Of a DNA stretch of 64,000 nucleotides, positions 16,874-25,708 are shown piece after piece. Position 1 is the first letter of the stretch. Every line of letters starts with the position of its first letter. The DNA is taken from NCBI RefSeq assembly GCF_029028005.1, contig NZ_JAOTPO010000017.1, forward strand, positions 1-64,000. Direction: 5' to 3'. The notes beneath the pieces are model-generated. The model was not told where the DNA came from. It saw only the letters and a program-made list of their open reading frames with translations, and searched no databases. Source of the DNA: Alkalihalobacterium chitinilyticum (GTDB lineage: Bacteria > Bacillota > Bacilli > Bacillales > Bacillaceae_F). The translations under genes and the position numbers were made by a program.

Positions 16874-17836
16874 TTATCTAGAACCTTTTTCATATGGTTT
16901 ACCAATAGCTTTTGGCGCATCAGCCCTTCCGACAAGCCCTGCAAGAGCTAATATCGTTAATACATATGGTGCAATCAGTAAGAATACTTGCGGTATATCT
17001 TGCAATACTGGGATTTGTTGTCCGACTATACTTAACGATTGAGCGAGTCCGAAAAATAAAGCAGCACCTAAAGCTCCAAGTGGATGCCATTTTCCGAAGA
17101 TTAACGCTGCTAATGCCATAAACCCTTGTCCAGCAATCGTTCCAGCTGCAAAGTTCCCTGAGATCGTTAAGGCATAAACTGCTCCGCCCATAGCTGCAAA
17201 TGCGCCACTTAGCATTACACCAATATAACGCATTTTTATCACGTTAATTCCCATCGTATCAGCAGCCATCGGATGTTCACCAACGGAACGTAAGCGAAGA
17301 CCAAATGGTGTATAGAAGACTACGTACCAGACAGCAAAAGCGACACCGATCGCAATATAAGAAGTCACGTATGCATTCGAGAAAAACAACCTTCCAATGA
17401 TCGGTATTTCACTTAATACAGGTACATTAATCCGATAAATTAAATTTTGAACAAAGTCGGTTTGTCCTTTTTGATAAATATTTTTAACTAAGAACACGGC
17501 TAAACCAAGTGCTAGAAAGTTTAGTGCAACACCACTTACGATTTGGTCAGCTTTTAAGGTTATTGAGGCAACGGCATGAAATAACGAGAAAATCATCCCA
17601 GCCAAAATGGCAAAGATAAAGGCAAGCCAAGGTGATGCAGCTCCAAGGCCCATACTTTCTAGTGTAAGTGTTGCAACTATCCCGACAAAGGCACCAATAA
17701 CCATTAAACCTTCAAGTCCAATGTTAACGACACCAGACCTTTCACTAAATAACCCGCCGATTGCTGTGAAAATAAGAGGGGCAGCTGAAAATATAGCAGC
17801 CGGGATGATTAAACCTAAGATTTGTAGAAAGTCCAT
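16874..17836 (-). CDS. nupQ: Nucleoside ABC transporter permease NupQ
   Basis: A 320-residue membrane protein with about 8-9 helices, second permease of a BMP-dependent ABC importer (YufQ/NupQ type). Family blocks include SERSGVVNIGLEGLMVIGAF, AVASITLKADQIVSGVALN, LRLRSVGEHPMAADTMGIN (the coupling-helix loop) and GAVYALTISGNFAAGTIAGQ. In B. subtilis NupNOPQ imports guanosine and other nucleosides. Gene order lipoprotein-ATPase-permease-permease is the same here. It begins immediately after the nupP stop codon and is the last gene, before a terminator. Confidence 0.9.
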   Translation of the reverse strand: MDFLQILGLIIPAAIFSAAPLIFTAIGGLFSERSGVVNIGLEGLMVIGAFVGIVATLTLESMGLGAASPWLAFIFAILAGMIFSLFHAVASITLKADQIVSGVALNFLALGLAVFLVKNIYQKGQTDFVQNLIYRINVPVLSEIPIIGRLFFSNAYVTSYIAIGVAFAVWYVVFYTPFGLRLRSVGEHPMAADTMGINVIKMRYIGVMLSGAFAAMGGAVYALTISGNFAAGTIAGQGFMALAALIFGKWHPLGALGAALFFGLAQSLSIVGQQIPVLQDIPQVFLLIAPYVLTILALAGLVGRADAPKAIGKPYEKGSR

Positions 17837-18892
17837 TTAAATGCCCTCCTTTTTCAATCGGCTAATAATCCAACGAACTAAGTAACTCGATGCTACGAAA
17901 AAGATGATTAATGCAATGACAATATCAACTAATTCAGTTGGTATCCCTGCTTGAGATTGCATATTTAGTGCTCCAATTTTCAGTCCGCCAAATAAACCAG
18001 CAGCTAATACAACACCGATTGCAGTGTTTGCACCGAGAAGGGCAACGGCGATACCATCAAATCCAACGCCAGTAAACCCTGCCATTACGGTCATATATTG
18101 GTAAGTACCTAAACCTTCCATAGCGCCACCAACACCAGCGAAAGCACCTGAAATTACCATTGATAAAACGATATTTGTTTTTACATCCATTCCCGCATAT
18201 TCGGAGGCATGTTGGTTAAATCCAACCGAACGCAGTTCAAAGCCTTTTGCTGTTTTCCATAGTACAAACCAGAGTACAAAACATGCTGCAATTGCGACGA
18301 GAAAACCATAGTGTAATCTCGAAAAGTCAGTAATGGACTGTAAAAATGGTGAAGCAAGGGATGCAGAAGGACTAATCGTTCCTGTGCGCTCACCGGGCTG
18401 TAATAAGAAAGTTCTAATGATATAATTGACTACATATAAGGCGATATAATTCATCATGATCGTTACAATGACTTCATGAACATGAAAGCGGGCTTTTAAA
18501 AGTCCAGGAACTAACCCCCAAATTGCACCTGCAAGAGCACCTGCTCCAATAGCGAGTGGAAGGTGAATGATTGCTGGTAAGTCGAAAGCAAGTCCTACAT
18601 ATACGGAAGCTAACCAGCCGACGATCAATTGTCCTTCGACACCGATATTAAAGAGACCTGTACGAAAAGCAAAGGCAACAGCTAAACCAGCTAAGATAAG
18701 TGGTGTCATCGTACGAAGCGTCTCACCGATAAAGTACATGTCTCCAAAAATCCCCCTGACTAACGCAGAGTAGCCAGTTATTGGATTATTACCACTAAGT
18801 AACATAATGATTGCACCGATAATAATACCGAACAAGACAGCAATGAGAGGGAAGAGAATATGAGATAACTTTGAATCTAGTGCTTTCTTCAC
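17837..18892 (-). CDS. nupP: Nucleoside ABC transporter permease NupP
   Basis: A 351-residue permease of the same importer. Features are an N-terminal helix, FRTGLFNIGVEGQLIVGWLA, VHEVIVTIMMNYIALYVVNY, the coupling loop GFELRSVGFNQHASEYAGM and GGLKIGALNMQSQAGIP near the C-terminus. It starts with GTG and overlaps the nupO stop by 4 bases (GTGA), which points to translational coupling. Together with nupQ it forms the membrane channel; the substrate is inferred from the order and similarity to the B. subtilis operon. Confidence 0.9.
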   Translation of the reverse strand: MKKALDSKLSHILFPLIAVLFGIIIGAIIMLLSGNNPITGYSALVRGIFGDMYFIGETLRTMTPLILAGLAVAFAFRTGLFNIGVEGQLIVGWLASVYVGLAFDLPAIIHLPLAIGAGALAGAIWGLVPGLLKARFHVHEVIVTIMMNYIALYVVNYIIRTFLLQPGERTGTISPSASLASPFLQSITDFSRLHYGFLVAIAACFVLWFVLWKTAKGFELRSVGFNQHASEYAGMDVKTNIVLSMVISGAFAGVGGAMEGLGTYQYMTVMAGFTGVGFDGIAVALLGANTAIGVVLAAGLFGGLKIGALNMQSQAGIPTELVDIVIALIIFFVASSYLVRWIISRLKKEGI

Positions 18893-20418
18893 GATGGATC
18901 ACCTGCCTTTTTTGAGGAACCCCCAGCCATCAAAAGACCGAGTTCATTTTCATTCGTTTCGTTAGCATTAACGATGGCTACAATTTTTCCTTCATAGATA
19001 ACGGCAATCCGGTCACTAACATTTAAGACTTCATCAAGTTCTAAGGAAACGAGTAACACAGCTTTTCCTTTATCTCTTTCTTTAATTAAACGCCGATGAA
19101 TAGTCTCAATGGCTCCGACATCTAATCCGCGAGTCGGTTGGGCCGCAATGAGTAAGTCAGGAGAGCGATCGACCTCGCGAGCAATAATCGCTTTTTGTTG
19201 ATTACCGCCAGATAAAGCACGAGCGAGTGTATGTTCACTCGGTGTTCTAACATCATAATCTGTAATTAATTCATTTGCTTTTTTATAGATCTCTTTGAAG
19301 TTAAGAACACCAGACTTTGAATAAGGGTGTTGATAATACGTTTGAAGAACGATATTTTCACCAATTGTAAAATCAAGAACTAGTCCGTGCTTGTGGCGGT
19401 CTTGTGGGATATGTCCAACACCCGACTCTGTTACTTTACGAGGGGGTAAATTCGTAATATCTTGACCATTCAAAGTTATTTTTCCGCTGGTCGGTTTTTT
19501 CAAGCCTGTAATCGCTTCAATTAATTCAGATTGGCCATTGCCATCGACTCCAGCAATTCCTAGAATTTCGCCAGCTTTCACCTCTAAATTTAAATCATTT
19601 ACTGCACTGACATCTCGTACATCTTTAACGACTAATTGTTCTATGTTAAGTACGGTTTGTTTTGGTTCGGCAGGGTCTTTCTCAACTGAAAAGTTAACTT
19701 CACGACCGACCATCATCGCTGCTAAGCTGTCAGGTGTAGACTCAGAAACGTTTACGGTGCCTATACCTTTTCCACGACGAATAACTGTACACCGATCACA
19801 CACTTCCATAATTTCTTTAAGCTTATGAGTAATTAAAATGATTGATTTGCCCTCTGATACTAACTTTTTCATAATTTGAATTAACTCCTTAATTTCTTGC
19901 GGAGTAAGTGCTGCTGTTGGCTCATCAAAAATTAAAATTTCTGCTCCTCGGTATAAGGTCTTTAAAATTTCTACACGTTGCTGCATTCCAACCGAGATAT
20001 TTTCGATTTTGGCATGTGGGTCCACAGATAAACCGTATTGCTTGGAGATCGCTTCGACGTCTTTAGCTGCTTTCTTAATATTTATTTTTCCTCTTGATGT
20101 TGGCTCTTTTCCTAAAATTATATTTTCTGTTACAGTAAATTTCTCGACCAGCATAAAGTGTTGGTGAACCATGCCTATCCCAAGACGATTAGCGACGTTA
20201 GGATCAGTAATTTTCACAGGTTGGCCTTTTACAAGGATTTCACCTTGTTCAGGTTGGTATAGTCCAAACAAAACATTCATCAGTGTTGATTTACCAGCAC
20301 CATTTTCACCTAGTAAAGCATGGATTTCTCCTTGTTTTAACTGAAGCGTTACATTATCATTTGCGACGATACCAGGAAACTCTTTACGAATGTTCTTCAT
20401 TTCAATAACATAACTCAA
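18889..20418 (-). CDS. nupO: Nucleoside ABC transporter ATPase NupO
   Basis: A 509-residue double ABC ATPase. The first domain has Walker A GENGAGKST, a signature-like SVGMQQRVEILKTL and Walker B LIFDEPTAALT. The second has the variant Walker A GVDGNGQSE, signature LSGGNQQKAIIAREV and Walker B-like LIAAQPTRGLD. This asymmetry, with a weakened second site, is normal for sugar and nucleoside importers of this class. The start is TTG with GGAGGTG upstream. It is separated from nupN by 242 bases holding a long stem-loop, and overlaps nupP. Confidence 0.9.
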   Translation of the reverse strand: MSYVIEMKNIRKEFPGIVANDNVTLQLKQGEIHALLGENGAGKSTLMNVLFGLYQPEQGEILVKGQPVKITDPNVANRLGIGMVHQHFMLVEKFTVTENIILGKEPTSRGKINIKKAAKDVEAISKQYGLSVDPHAKIENISVGMQQRVEILKTLYRGAEILIFDEPTAALTPQEIKELIQIMKKLVSEGKSIILITHKLKEIMEVCDRCTVIRRGKGIGTVNVSESTPDSLAAMMVGREVNFSVEKDPAEPKQTVLNIEQLVVKDVRDVSAVNDLNLEVKAGEILGIAGVDGNGQSELIEAITGLKKPTSGKITLNGQDITNLPPRKVTESGVGHIPQDRHKHGLVLDFTIGENIVLQTYYQHPYSKSGVLNFKEIYKKANELITDYDVRTPSEHTLARALSGGNQQKAIIAREVDRSPDLLIAAQPTRGLDVGAIETIHRRLIKERDKGKAVLLVSLELDEVLNVSDRIAVIYEGKIVAIVNANETNENELGLLMAGGSSKKAGDPS

Positions 20419-20557
20419 ATGTCACACCTCCGACAGAAATGTTTCCTATGACGAATAATTGCTTGCTATCAGGCCTTATCTTTATTTCGTAGGTAGTATA
20501 AATGAGACCATCAAAACAAAAGCCCAATAGAAAAAGAAATAAATTATGTAAATAAAT

Positions 20558-20645
20558 AGGCGATCTCAGGAGTAGTCAAGCCCTTTAACCCCAGAGAGTG
20601 CACGCTGTTCGGGATGCAAGTTGCAAGACAAAATTGAGACCGCCT
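20558..20645 (-). terminator. Long-loop hairpin between nupN and nupO (possible attenuator)
   Basis: Read on the minus strand, AGGCGGTCTCA just after the nupN stop pairs with TGAGATCGCCT 66 bases further on (one mismatch) and is followed by ATTTATTT. It may terminate part of the transcripts so that the binding protein is made in excess over the ABC subunits. The rest of the gap 20419-20660 shows no gene. Confidence 0.5.
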
Positions 20646-20660
20646 ACCATTTAATGATGA

Positions 20661-21776
20661 TTATAGATTTTTAAGGAATTCTTCGAACGCTTCATCTGTT
20701 TGAGGTACTTCAATTTCTCCAGATTGGATTTTTTGGATGTACTCTTCAACAGCAGCTTGTGCTTCTTCAGAAACATTATCAGTAGTAGGAGCGATACCAA
20801 CCGCTTCTTCTTCTAATCCAAATTCTAATACTTCACCACCAGGGAATTGGCCATTCATTGTTTGTTCATTTACAAGATATAAAGCAGTATCTACACGCTT
20901 AATCATTGAAGTTAATGTTACGTTTTCAGGAAGTCCTTCTTCGTGTTGGTCACGGTCTACACCGATTGCCCAAACATTTTCATTGTTACGCTTACGGTTT
21001 TTAGCTTCAGTAAATAATCCATTACCAGTACCACCAGCTGCATGATAAATGATGTCAGCACCTTGGCTGTACATAGCGTTAGCAATTTGTTGCCCTTTTG
21101 ATGCGTCATTAAAATCTTCAGCGTATTGAACAATAATTTCAGCATCAGGATTTACTGACTTCACACCAGCTTTAAATCCATTCTCAAACTTTTTAATAAG
21201 TGCTCCGTCAACCCCGCCAAGGAAACCTACTTTATTAGAGTCTGTGTGCATACCTGCAATGACTCCAACTAAAAATGAACCTTGATGCTCTTTAAATGTA
21301 ATGTTAGCTACATTAGGAATTAGTTGATCATCATCGTCTGTGACAACCATATCAACAATTGCTAGTTGTGCTTCAGGACGCTGTGTTGCAATAGCTTTAA
21401 TGTCACTCGCCATTAAGAAACCGATCCCCCATACAAGGTCATAGTTTTCACGAATTAGTGAGTTTAGGTTAGGACCATAATCTGCAGCAGCAGTTGACTG
21501 TAAGTATTTATAATCTGTTCCTTCAGTTAGACCAAAGTCATTACCGAATTGTGTCATTCCTTCCCAAGCCGACTGGTTAAAAGACTTATCGTCAATTCCA
21601 CCAGTATCAGTTACCATCGCAACTGTAAAATCTTCAGCTACATCTTCTGTAGGTGCAGCGGCTTGTCCATCTGTTTCTGGAGCAGTTTCTGCCTCGTCAC
21701 CACCTGTCCCACAAGCACCTAATAGTGTTCCGCCTGCGAGGATGATGGATAACAGTAATGATTTACTTTTTCTCAT
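20661..21776 (-). CDS. nupN: BMP-family nucleoside-binding lipoprotein NupN
   Basis: A 371-residue lipoprotein of the Bmp/Med family. The signal peptide MRKSKSLLLSIILAGGTLLG ends at a lipobox LLGAC, followed by an acidic Gly/Thr-rich linker and the periplasmic-binding fold (FTVAMVTDTGGIDDKSFNQS, DYGPNLNSLIRENYDLVWGI, HAAGGTGNGLFTEAK). It captures nucleosides at the outer membrane face and hands them to NupOPQ. The frame extends upstream to 21884, but GGGGGT 8 bases before the ATG at 21776 and the signal peptide fix the start. It is the first gene of the operon; a promoter is at 21932-21960. Confidence 0.92.
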   Translation of the reverse strand: MRKSKSLLLSIILAGGTLLGACGTGGDEAETAPETDGQAAAPTEDVAEDFTVAMVTDTGGIDDKSFNQSAWEGMTQFGNDFGLTEGTDYKYLQSTAAADYGPNLNSLIRENYDLVWGIGFLMASDIKAIATQRPEAQLAIVDMVVTDDDDQLIPNVANITFKEHQGSFLVGVIAGMHTDSNKVGFLGGVDGALIKKFENGFKAGVKSVNPDAEIIVQYAEDFNDASKGQQIANAMYSQGADIIYHAAGGTGNGLFTEAKNRKRNNENVWAIGVDRDQHEEGLPENVTLTSMIKRVDTALYLVNEQTMNGQFPGGEVLEFGLEEEAVGIAPTTDNVSEEAQAAVEEYIQKIQSGEIEVPQTDEAFEEFLKNL

Positions 21777-21931
21777 TGTTAAACCCCCTAAAATATATAG
21801 ATGATGCAGTCGAAAAGAGAGGTCTATAAAACAGCGTTTTAAGTATGTAAATGCTTTCAAGTGAATACAAAAAAACATATCCATATAATGACATCAGTCT
21901 TCAGTCCTCAGTCTTCGACACTTTTCGACTA

Positions 21932-21960
21932 AATATAACATTAAATAAATTAAATAACAA
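21932..21960 (-). promoter_or_regulatory. SigA-type promoter of nupN
   Basis: On the minus strand TTGTTA (21960-21955), a 17-base spacer and TATATT (21937-21932). The transcript would have a leader of about 150 bases, in which GACTGA is repeated three times at 7-base steps (21894-21916). I saw no purine riboswitch there. Confidence 0.55.
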
Positions 21961-22119
21961 TCAAAAAAAATATAAATTTTTGATGTTTTTCGAACGTTAA
22001 ATTTAAGTTTCTATCCTTAGGTTGTACAACTTTTTGGAAAGTATGAAGAAACTTTATGTAATCTCCTGCAGTAAATGTCTAAAGTTGATGAAAGGAGTTA
22101 CAAGGAGTGATTACAGAAA

Positions 22120-22143
22120 ATGAAAAAGGCAATTATTGAGTAA
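22120..22143 (+). other. Seven-codon ORF behind a strong ribosome site, possible 5' remnant of a gene
   Basis: AAGGAG then ATG at 22120 encodes MKKAIIE and stops. The 135-residue gene that follows resembles only the C-terminal half of a larger protein. The mini-ORF may be the original gene start, separated from the rest by a deletion or frameshift. It could also be chance. Other than this, bases 21961-22236 show nothing besides AT-rich sequence. Confidence 0.35.
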
Positions 22144-22236
22144 ACTTAAAATATACACGCATTGATAAAATATTTCTCGAGTAAGTATAGTAAAATAAAA
22201 GGTGTTGAGCTTTACTTGAGAGAAGGAGATGAAGCG

Positions 22237-22644
22237 ATGAGGTGGCAAAAGGACTTATTAATTATTCTTTCTAAACGTGAGGACAAAAAAATAGCGCTAG
22301 CAGTTGATACGTCTACTACAGATTATCCGACTGAAACCATTTCAAATATTGTTAAACTTTTTCATGAGTTAAAACCGGAAACACAGCTCGTTTTAGCAGA
22401 TTATAAAATTCGTGAAATTACGACTGCTGAAAAAAATGATATTCAGTATTTCACCCATGGTAAATCGTCTTACACGGAAGTACTGGAATGGGCTAATGAA
22501 AATGAAATTGAAACATTATTTTACATAACCGATGTCACTGGTTATGTTACGGAGGATATGGAAATCAACTATGAGCTTTTTTGGATTATTCCTGGAGGCT
22601 TTTCACCGAAAGTGCCTTTTGGAAAGAAATTATTAATTAAATAA
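22237..22644 (+). CDS. VWA-like domain protein (DUF2201 C-terminal half only)
   Basis: A 135-residue protein that looks like the C-terminal VWA-like domain of DUF2201 proteins. DKKIALAVDTSTTDYP corresponds to the metal-site strand, LVLADYKIREI to the second strand, LFYITDVTGYV to the third, and ELFWIIPGGFSPKVPFGKKL to the end of the family. Full-length DUF2201 proteins are about 400 residues with a metallopeptidase-like N-terminal half and pair with a MoxR-type ATPase; neither is here. The usual DxSxS metal motif is changed to DTSTT. AAGGAG with good spacing supports the ATG at 22237, although the frame is open from 22162. Probably a decayed or truncated gene. Confidence 0.6.
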   Translation: MRWQKDLLIILSKREDKKIALAVDTSTTDYPTETISNIVKLFHELKPETQLVLADYKIREITTAEKNDIQYFTHGKSSYTEVLEWANENEIETLFYITDVTGYVTEDMEINYELFWIIPGGFSPKVPFGKKLLIK

Positions 22645-22684
22645 GCTAAGAGTTAGAAGCAACTTATGCGCAATAGAACGAATG

Positions 22685-22710
22685 AGCCCTCAGTAAATGG
22701 GGGCTTTTTT
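22685..22710 (+). terminator. Terminator after the VWA-like remnant
   Basis: AGCCC pairs with GGGCT around an 11-base loop and is followed by TTTTT. Confidence 0.65.
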
Positions 22711-22723
22711 AATTTGATTAAGG

Positions 22724-22754
22724 TACATAAAAGAACTATACAAAGAAAATACTA
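22724..22754 (+). promoter_or_regulatory. Possible SigG-type promoter of the ger operon
   Basis: TACATA (22724-22729) and AATACTA (22748-22754) are separated by 18 bases, resembling the forespore SigG pattern (about GHATR, 17-18 bases, CATnCTA) with one mismatch in the -10. The position 31 bases before the first gene and the known forespore expression of ger operons support it. The call is tentative. Confidence 0.35.
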
Positions 22755-22784
22755 GAAAAATAATGGTTTTGAATAGGTGAATGT

Positions 22785-23027
22785 ATGGTGACGTTAGCTT
22801 TTTTTCTCGTTTTATTCGGAATGGTTTTATTAATGACGGTCTTTAACTTCCTAGTATACGACCATTTTTCTCTAATAGAAAGCTTTCTATTATTAGTATG
22901 GTTTGAGATGGGGTCGCGGAGAATGATTGTCGTTGCTGCAGCTGTTGTTGGCTTAATGGTAGCAATCTATCAAGACATTCAAAGGAAGAAAAATAAAAAT
23001 CAACAGAAACAAGAGAGGCTGCAATGA
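22785..23027 (+). CDS. Small two-helix membrane protein of the ger operon (D-subunit-like)
   Basis: An 80-residue protein with two membrane helices (about residues 4-24 and 44-64) separated by a short segment, DHFSLIESF, and a basic tail (RKKNKNQQKQ). It is encoded directly upstream of the A/B/C receptor subunits and overlaps the next gene by ATGA. Small two-helix D subunits accompany some GerA-type receptors in Bacillus and modulate the germination rate. The size, topology and position fit, but sequence similarity was not tested. The start ATG lies behind a GAATAGGTGA ribosome site. Confidence 0.7.
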   Translation: MVTLAFFLVLFGMVLLMTVFNFLVYDHFSLIESFLLLVWFEMGSRRMIVVAAAVVGLMVAIYQDIQRKKNKNQQKQERLQ

Positions 23028-24136
23028 AAGAAAGAATTTCACTTTGGCAATTATTTCTCGTTTTAATCATCTTTTTAGTAGGTAGTGCTGTTGTTGTTGG
23101 TGCTGGTGAGGAGGCTAAGCAAAATTATTGGTTAGCTGAACTCCTTGCAATGTCACTTGGAGTTATTATTGTAGTTGGCTATTTTTTTCTCTTGAGACGG
23201 AGCGCCGGAAAAAATTTTTTTGAACTTATTGAAACGGGATTTGGTAAATGGGTTGGAAAAGCTATTATATTCTTCTATATCATATACTTTATTTACATTG
23301 CAGGAAGGGTATTAAGAGATTTTGGAGAGTTGATTTTAACAACAATTCTCCCACTAACACCTGTTGAGGTTATTCCATTAGTCATGAGCTTGCTCCTAGC
23401 GTATGCTCTCTATCTTGGTATTGAAGTATTTGCAAGAATGACTGAAGTCCTAGGTCCGTTTATTCTCCTTGCATTATTTTTAGTAGGTGTTTTCTTGTTT
23501 ATTGGTGGCGATCTTGAATTTCAATTTCTTCTGCCTGTGTTAGAAGATGGATTTGGACCTGTTATGGACGCTGTATTTCCGACAATGGTTACGTTTCCTT
23601 ATGGCGAACTTATTGTATGTACAATATTAATGACACAAACAAATCACTTTCATTATGTTCCTAAGGTTGGTGTAGCCGCTGTTATTATAAGTGGCTTATT
23701 AATTACCTATTCCAATGTTATTCAAATTGTAACATTAGGGGTAGATATTAAAGTTCGTTCGAATTTTCCTCTATTAGTTGCAGCTCGAGAAATCGAAGTG
23801 TTCGATTTTTTTGAACGAGTGGATATTCTAGTCGTTTTTATCTTAATGTTTGGAATTATGGTTAAGGCAGGTATTTTTTTGTATGGGGGAGTAAAAGGCC
23901 TAGAACATTTGTTTAAACTTCCTTATCGTGCTTTTTTGTTTCCAACTTCAATGCTGTTAGCTTTCTTCTCGGTGATCATTGCTGACAACATTGTGGAGCA
24001 TTATGAAGAAGGGTTAGCCCTTGTACCCTATTTTCTTCATTTGCCTTTTCAATTCGGAATTCCTATCGTACTTTGTCTCATTCTACTCATTAAACAGCGG
24101 ATGAGTCAGTCAAGTGCAGGAGGTCTAGACGTATGA
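23024..24136 (+). CDS. Spore germination receptor B subunit (GerAB type, APC-like permease)
   Basis: A 370-residue membrane protein with about 10 helices belonging to the spore germination AB family, an amino-acid-permease-like fold that binds the germinant in the inner spore membrane. Typical blocks are ISLWQLFLVLIIFLVGSAVV, NYWLAELLAMSLGV, RDFGELILTTILPLTPVEVI and FPYGELIVCTILM. The start overlaps the preceding small gene by 4 bases. It forms a receptor with the A and C subunits encoded downstream. The germinant cannot be predicted from sequence alone. Confidence 0.92.
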   Translation: MKERISLWQLFLVLIIFLVGSAVVVGAGEEAKQNYWLAELLAMSLGVIIVVGYFFLLRRSAGKNFFELIETGFGKWVGKAIIFFYIIYFIYIAGRVLRDFGELILTTILPLTPVEVIPLVMSLLLAYALYLGIEVFARMTEVLGPFILLALFLVGVFLFIGGDLEFQFLLPVLEDGFGPVMDAVFPTMVTFPYGELIVCTILMTQTNHFHYVPKVGVAAVIISGLLITYSNVIQIVTLGVDIKVRSNFPLLVAAREIEVFDFFERVDILVVFILMFGIMVKAGIFLYGGVKGLEHLFKLPYRAFLFPTSMLLAFFSVIIADNIVEHYEEGLALVPYFLHLPFQFGIPIVLCLILLIKQRMSQSSAGGLDV

Positions 24137-25707
24137 GTATATATAGAAAACTAGTAAAAAGTCGGATAAAAACAAGGTCAAAAAGCCAGCTTCAAACTTC
24201 CGATGAACTATTAGAAAGAGGGCACTCGCAAAAAGCCATTTCGAAATATTTAAAGCTAAATAAAAACCAAGTTCAAAGTGTATTCGAAGGAAATTTTGAT
24301 TTTCTAATCGAAGAGATGAAAGTCGGTCAACAAGTCGCCGCTATCGTCTATTTAAGAACTATGGTCGATTTAAATATGGTTGCCAAACAAATTACGGAAA
24401 CGTTAGCTGAAATAGAAGATGAAATGGTGCTGGAGACAAGAGGACAGTTAAATCAACTTTATAATAAATATTTTTCAAGTCATGAGTGTTATTTGATTGA
24501 GCATGAACATGAGGTCGTATGGTATGTACTTTTGGGGTATGCAGTGATCTTTTTAGAAGGGCTTCCTTGCGCTTTAGCTATTAATGTAGTGACTACACAG
24601 GAACGTGATATATCAATTTCGGAAACACAGACGATTGTTCGCGGACCGCAACATAGTTTTACAGAAGCAATTAATACTAACGTAAGCTTAATACGGCGGG
24701 CCGTTAAAAACCCTTCGCTTAAATTTGAAAGTTATACAGTCGGGACTGAAACGAAGACCACGGTTTTTTTAGGATATATTAAAAATATCGCTAACGCTGA
24801 CCTTGTTAATGAAGCGCGCCGGAGAGTTTCAGAAGCTAACATTAATGCTATATACGATTCTGGGAATTTGGAAGAAATGATTAGTGATACAATCCTTACC
24901 CCATTCCCATTAACGTACCATACGGATCGCCCTGATACGATCTCATCTCATTTATTGGATGGAAAGTTTATTCTACTAGTAGATGGTAGTCCTTATGTAA
25001 TTAGTGCACCTGTTGTATTTTTCGATTTTTTCCAAGTGAGTGAAGATTACTATCAAAAGTACATGATGACAACTTTTATTCGGTTGATACGATACATTTC
25101 TTTTTTCTTAGCTCTGTGTTTACCTGCGATCTATATAGCCCTTACAACCTTCCATCATGGACTCATTCCAACAGATCTATTAATAAGTATTCAAGCTCAG
25201 CGTGAAGGAGTTCCATTTCCAGCTGTATTAGAGTTATTAATGATGGAAATAACGTTTGAAATTTTAAGAGAAGCAGGAGTTCGAATGCCAAGAGTTGTCG
25301 GACAAACGGTTTCCATTGTTGGTGCACTCGTTATTGGACAAGCTGCTGTGGAAGCTGGTGTAGTATCTAACTTTTTAGTCATTATCGTCGCATTAACAGC
25401 GATGGCAGGCTTCGTATCTCCGATTTACAGTTTTGCAAATTCTATTCGTTTATTAAGGTTTGGACTTATTTTTATCACGGCAGCATTAGGTATGTTCGGA
25501 ACGCTAGTCGGTCTCTTAGCAATACTGCTGCATTTAATTAGTTTACGTTCTTTCGGTGTGCCTTACTTCGCTCCGTTAGGCCCATTTATTATTGAGGATC
25601 AAAAAGATGTTTTTGTACGATTTCCATTCCAGAAGACAAATATCCGTCCGACATACTTGAAGACTAGTAGTAAAAATAAGTCTTCTAGTAAAGAAAGCGG
25701 GGGTTAG
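24133..25707 (+). CDS. Spore germination receptor A subunit (GerAA type)
   Basis: A 524-residue GerA-family protein: a cytoplasmic N-terminal region of about 300 residues, including the conserved REVVRGPQHSF-like block (here TIVRGPQHSFTEAI), EARRRVSEANINAIYDSG and LVDGSPYVISAPVVFFDFFQ. Four to five membrane helices follow (LCLPAIYIALTTFHHGLIPT, EITFEILREAGVRMPRVVGQ). A subunits oligomerise into the channel that releases ions when germinant binds. It overlaps the B-subunit gene by ATGA, and the C-subunit gene begins 2 bases after its stop. Confidence 0.93.
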   Translation: MSIYRKLVKSRIKTRSKSQLQTSDELLERGHSQKAISKYLKLNKNQVQSVFEGNFDFLIEEMKVGQQVAAIVYLRTMVDLNMVAKQITETLAEIEDEMVLETRGQLNQLYNKYFSSHECYLIEHEHEVVWYVLLGYAVIFLEGLPCALAINVVTTQERDISISETQTIVRGPQHSFTEAINTNVSLIRRAVKNPSLKFESYTVGTETKTTVFLGYIKNIANADLVNEARRRVSEANINAIYDSGNLEEMISDTILTPFPLTYHTDRPDTISSHLLDGKFILLVDGSPYVISAPVVFFDFFQVSEDYYQKYMMTTFIRLIRYISFFLALCLPAIYIALTTFHHGLIPTDLLISIQAQREGVPFPAVLELLMMEITFEILREAGVRMPRVVGQTVSIVGALVIGQAAVEAGVVSNFLVIIVALTAMAGFVSPIYSFANSIRLLRFGLIFITAALGMFGTLVGLLAILLHLISLRSFGVPYFAPLGPFIIEDQKDVFVRFPFQKTNIRPTYLKTSSKNKSSSKESGG

Positions 25708-25708
25708 A

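Noticed and set aside
21777-21931. Purine riboswitch or T-box in the nupN leader
   Set aside because: No conserved riboswitch core or T-box sequence was seen; only short GACTGA repeats.
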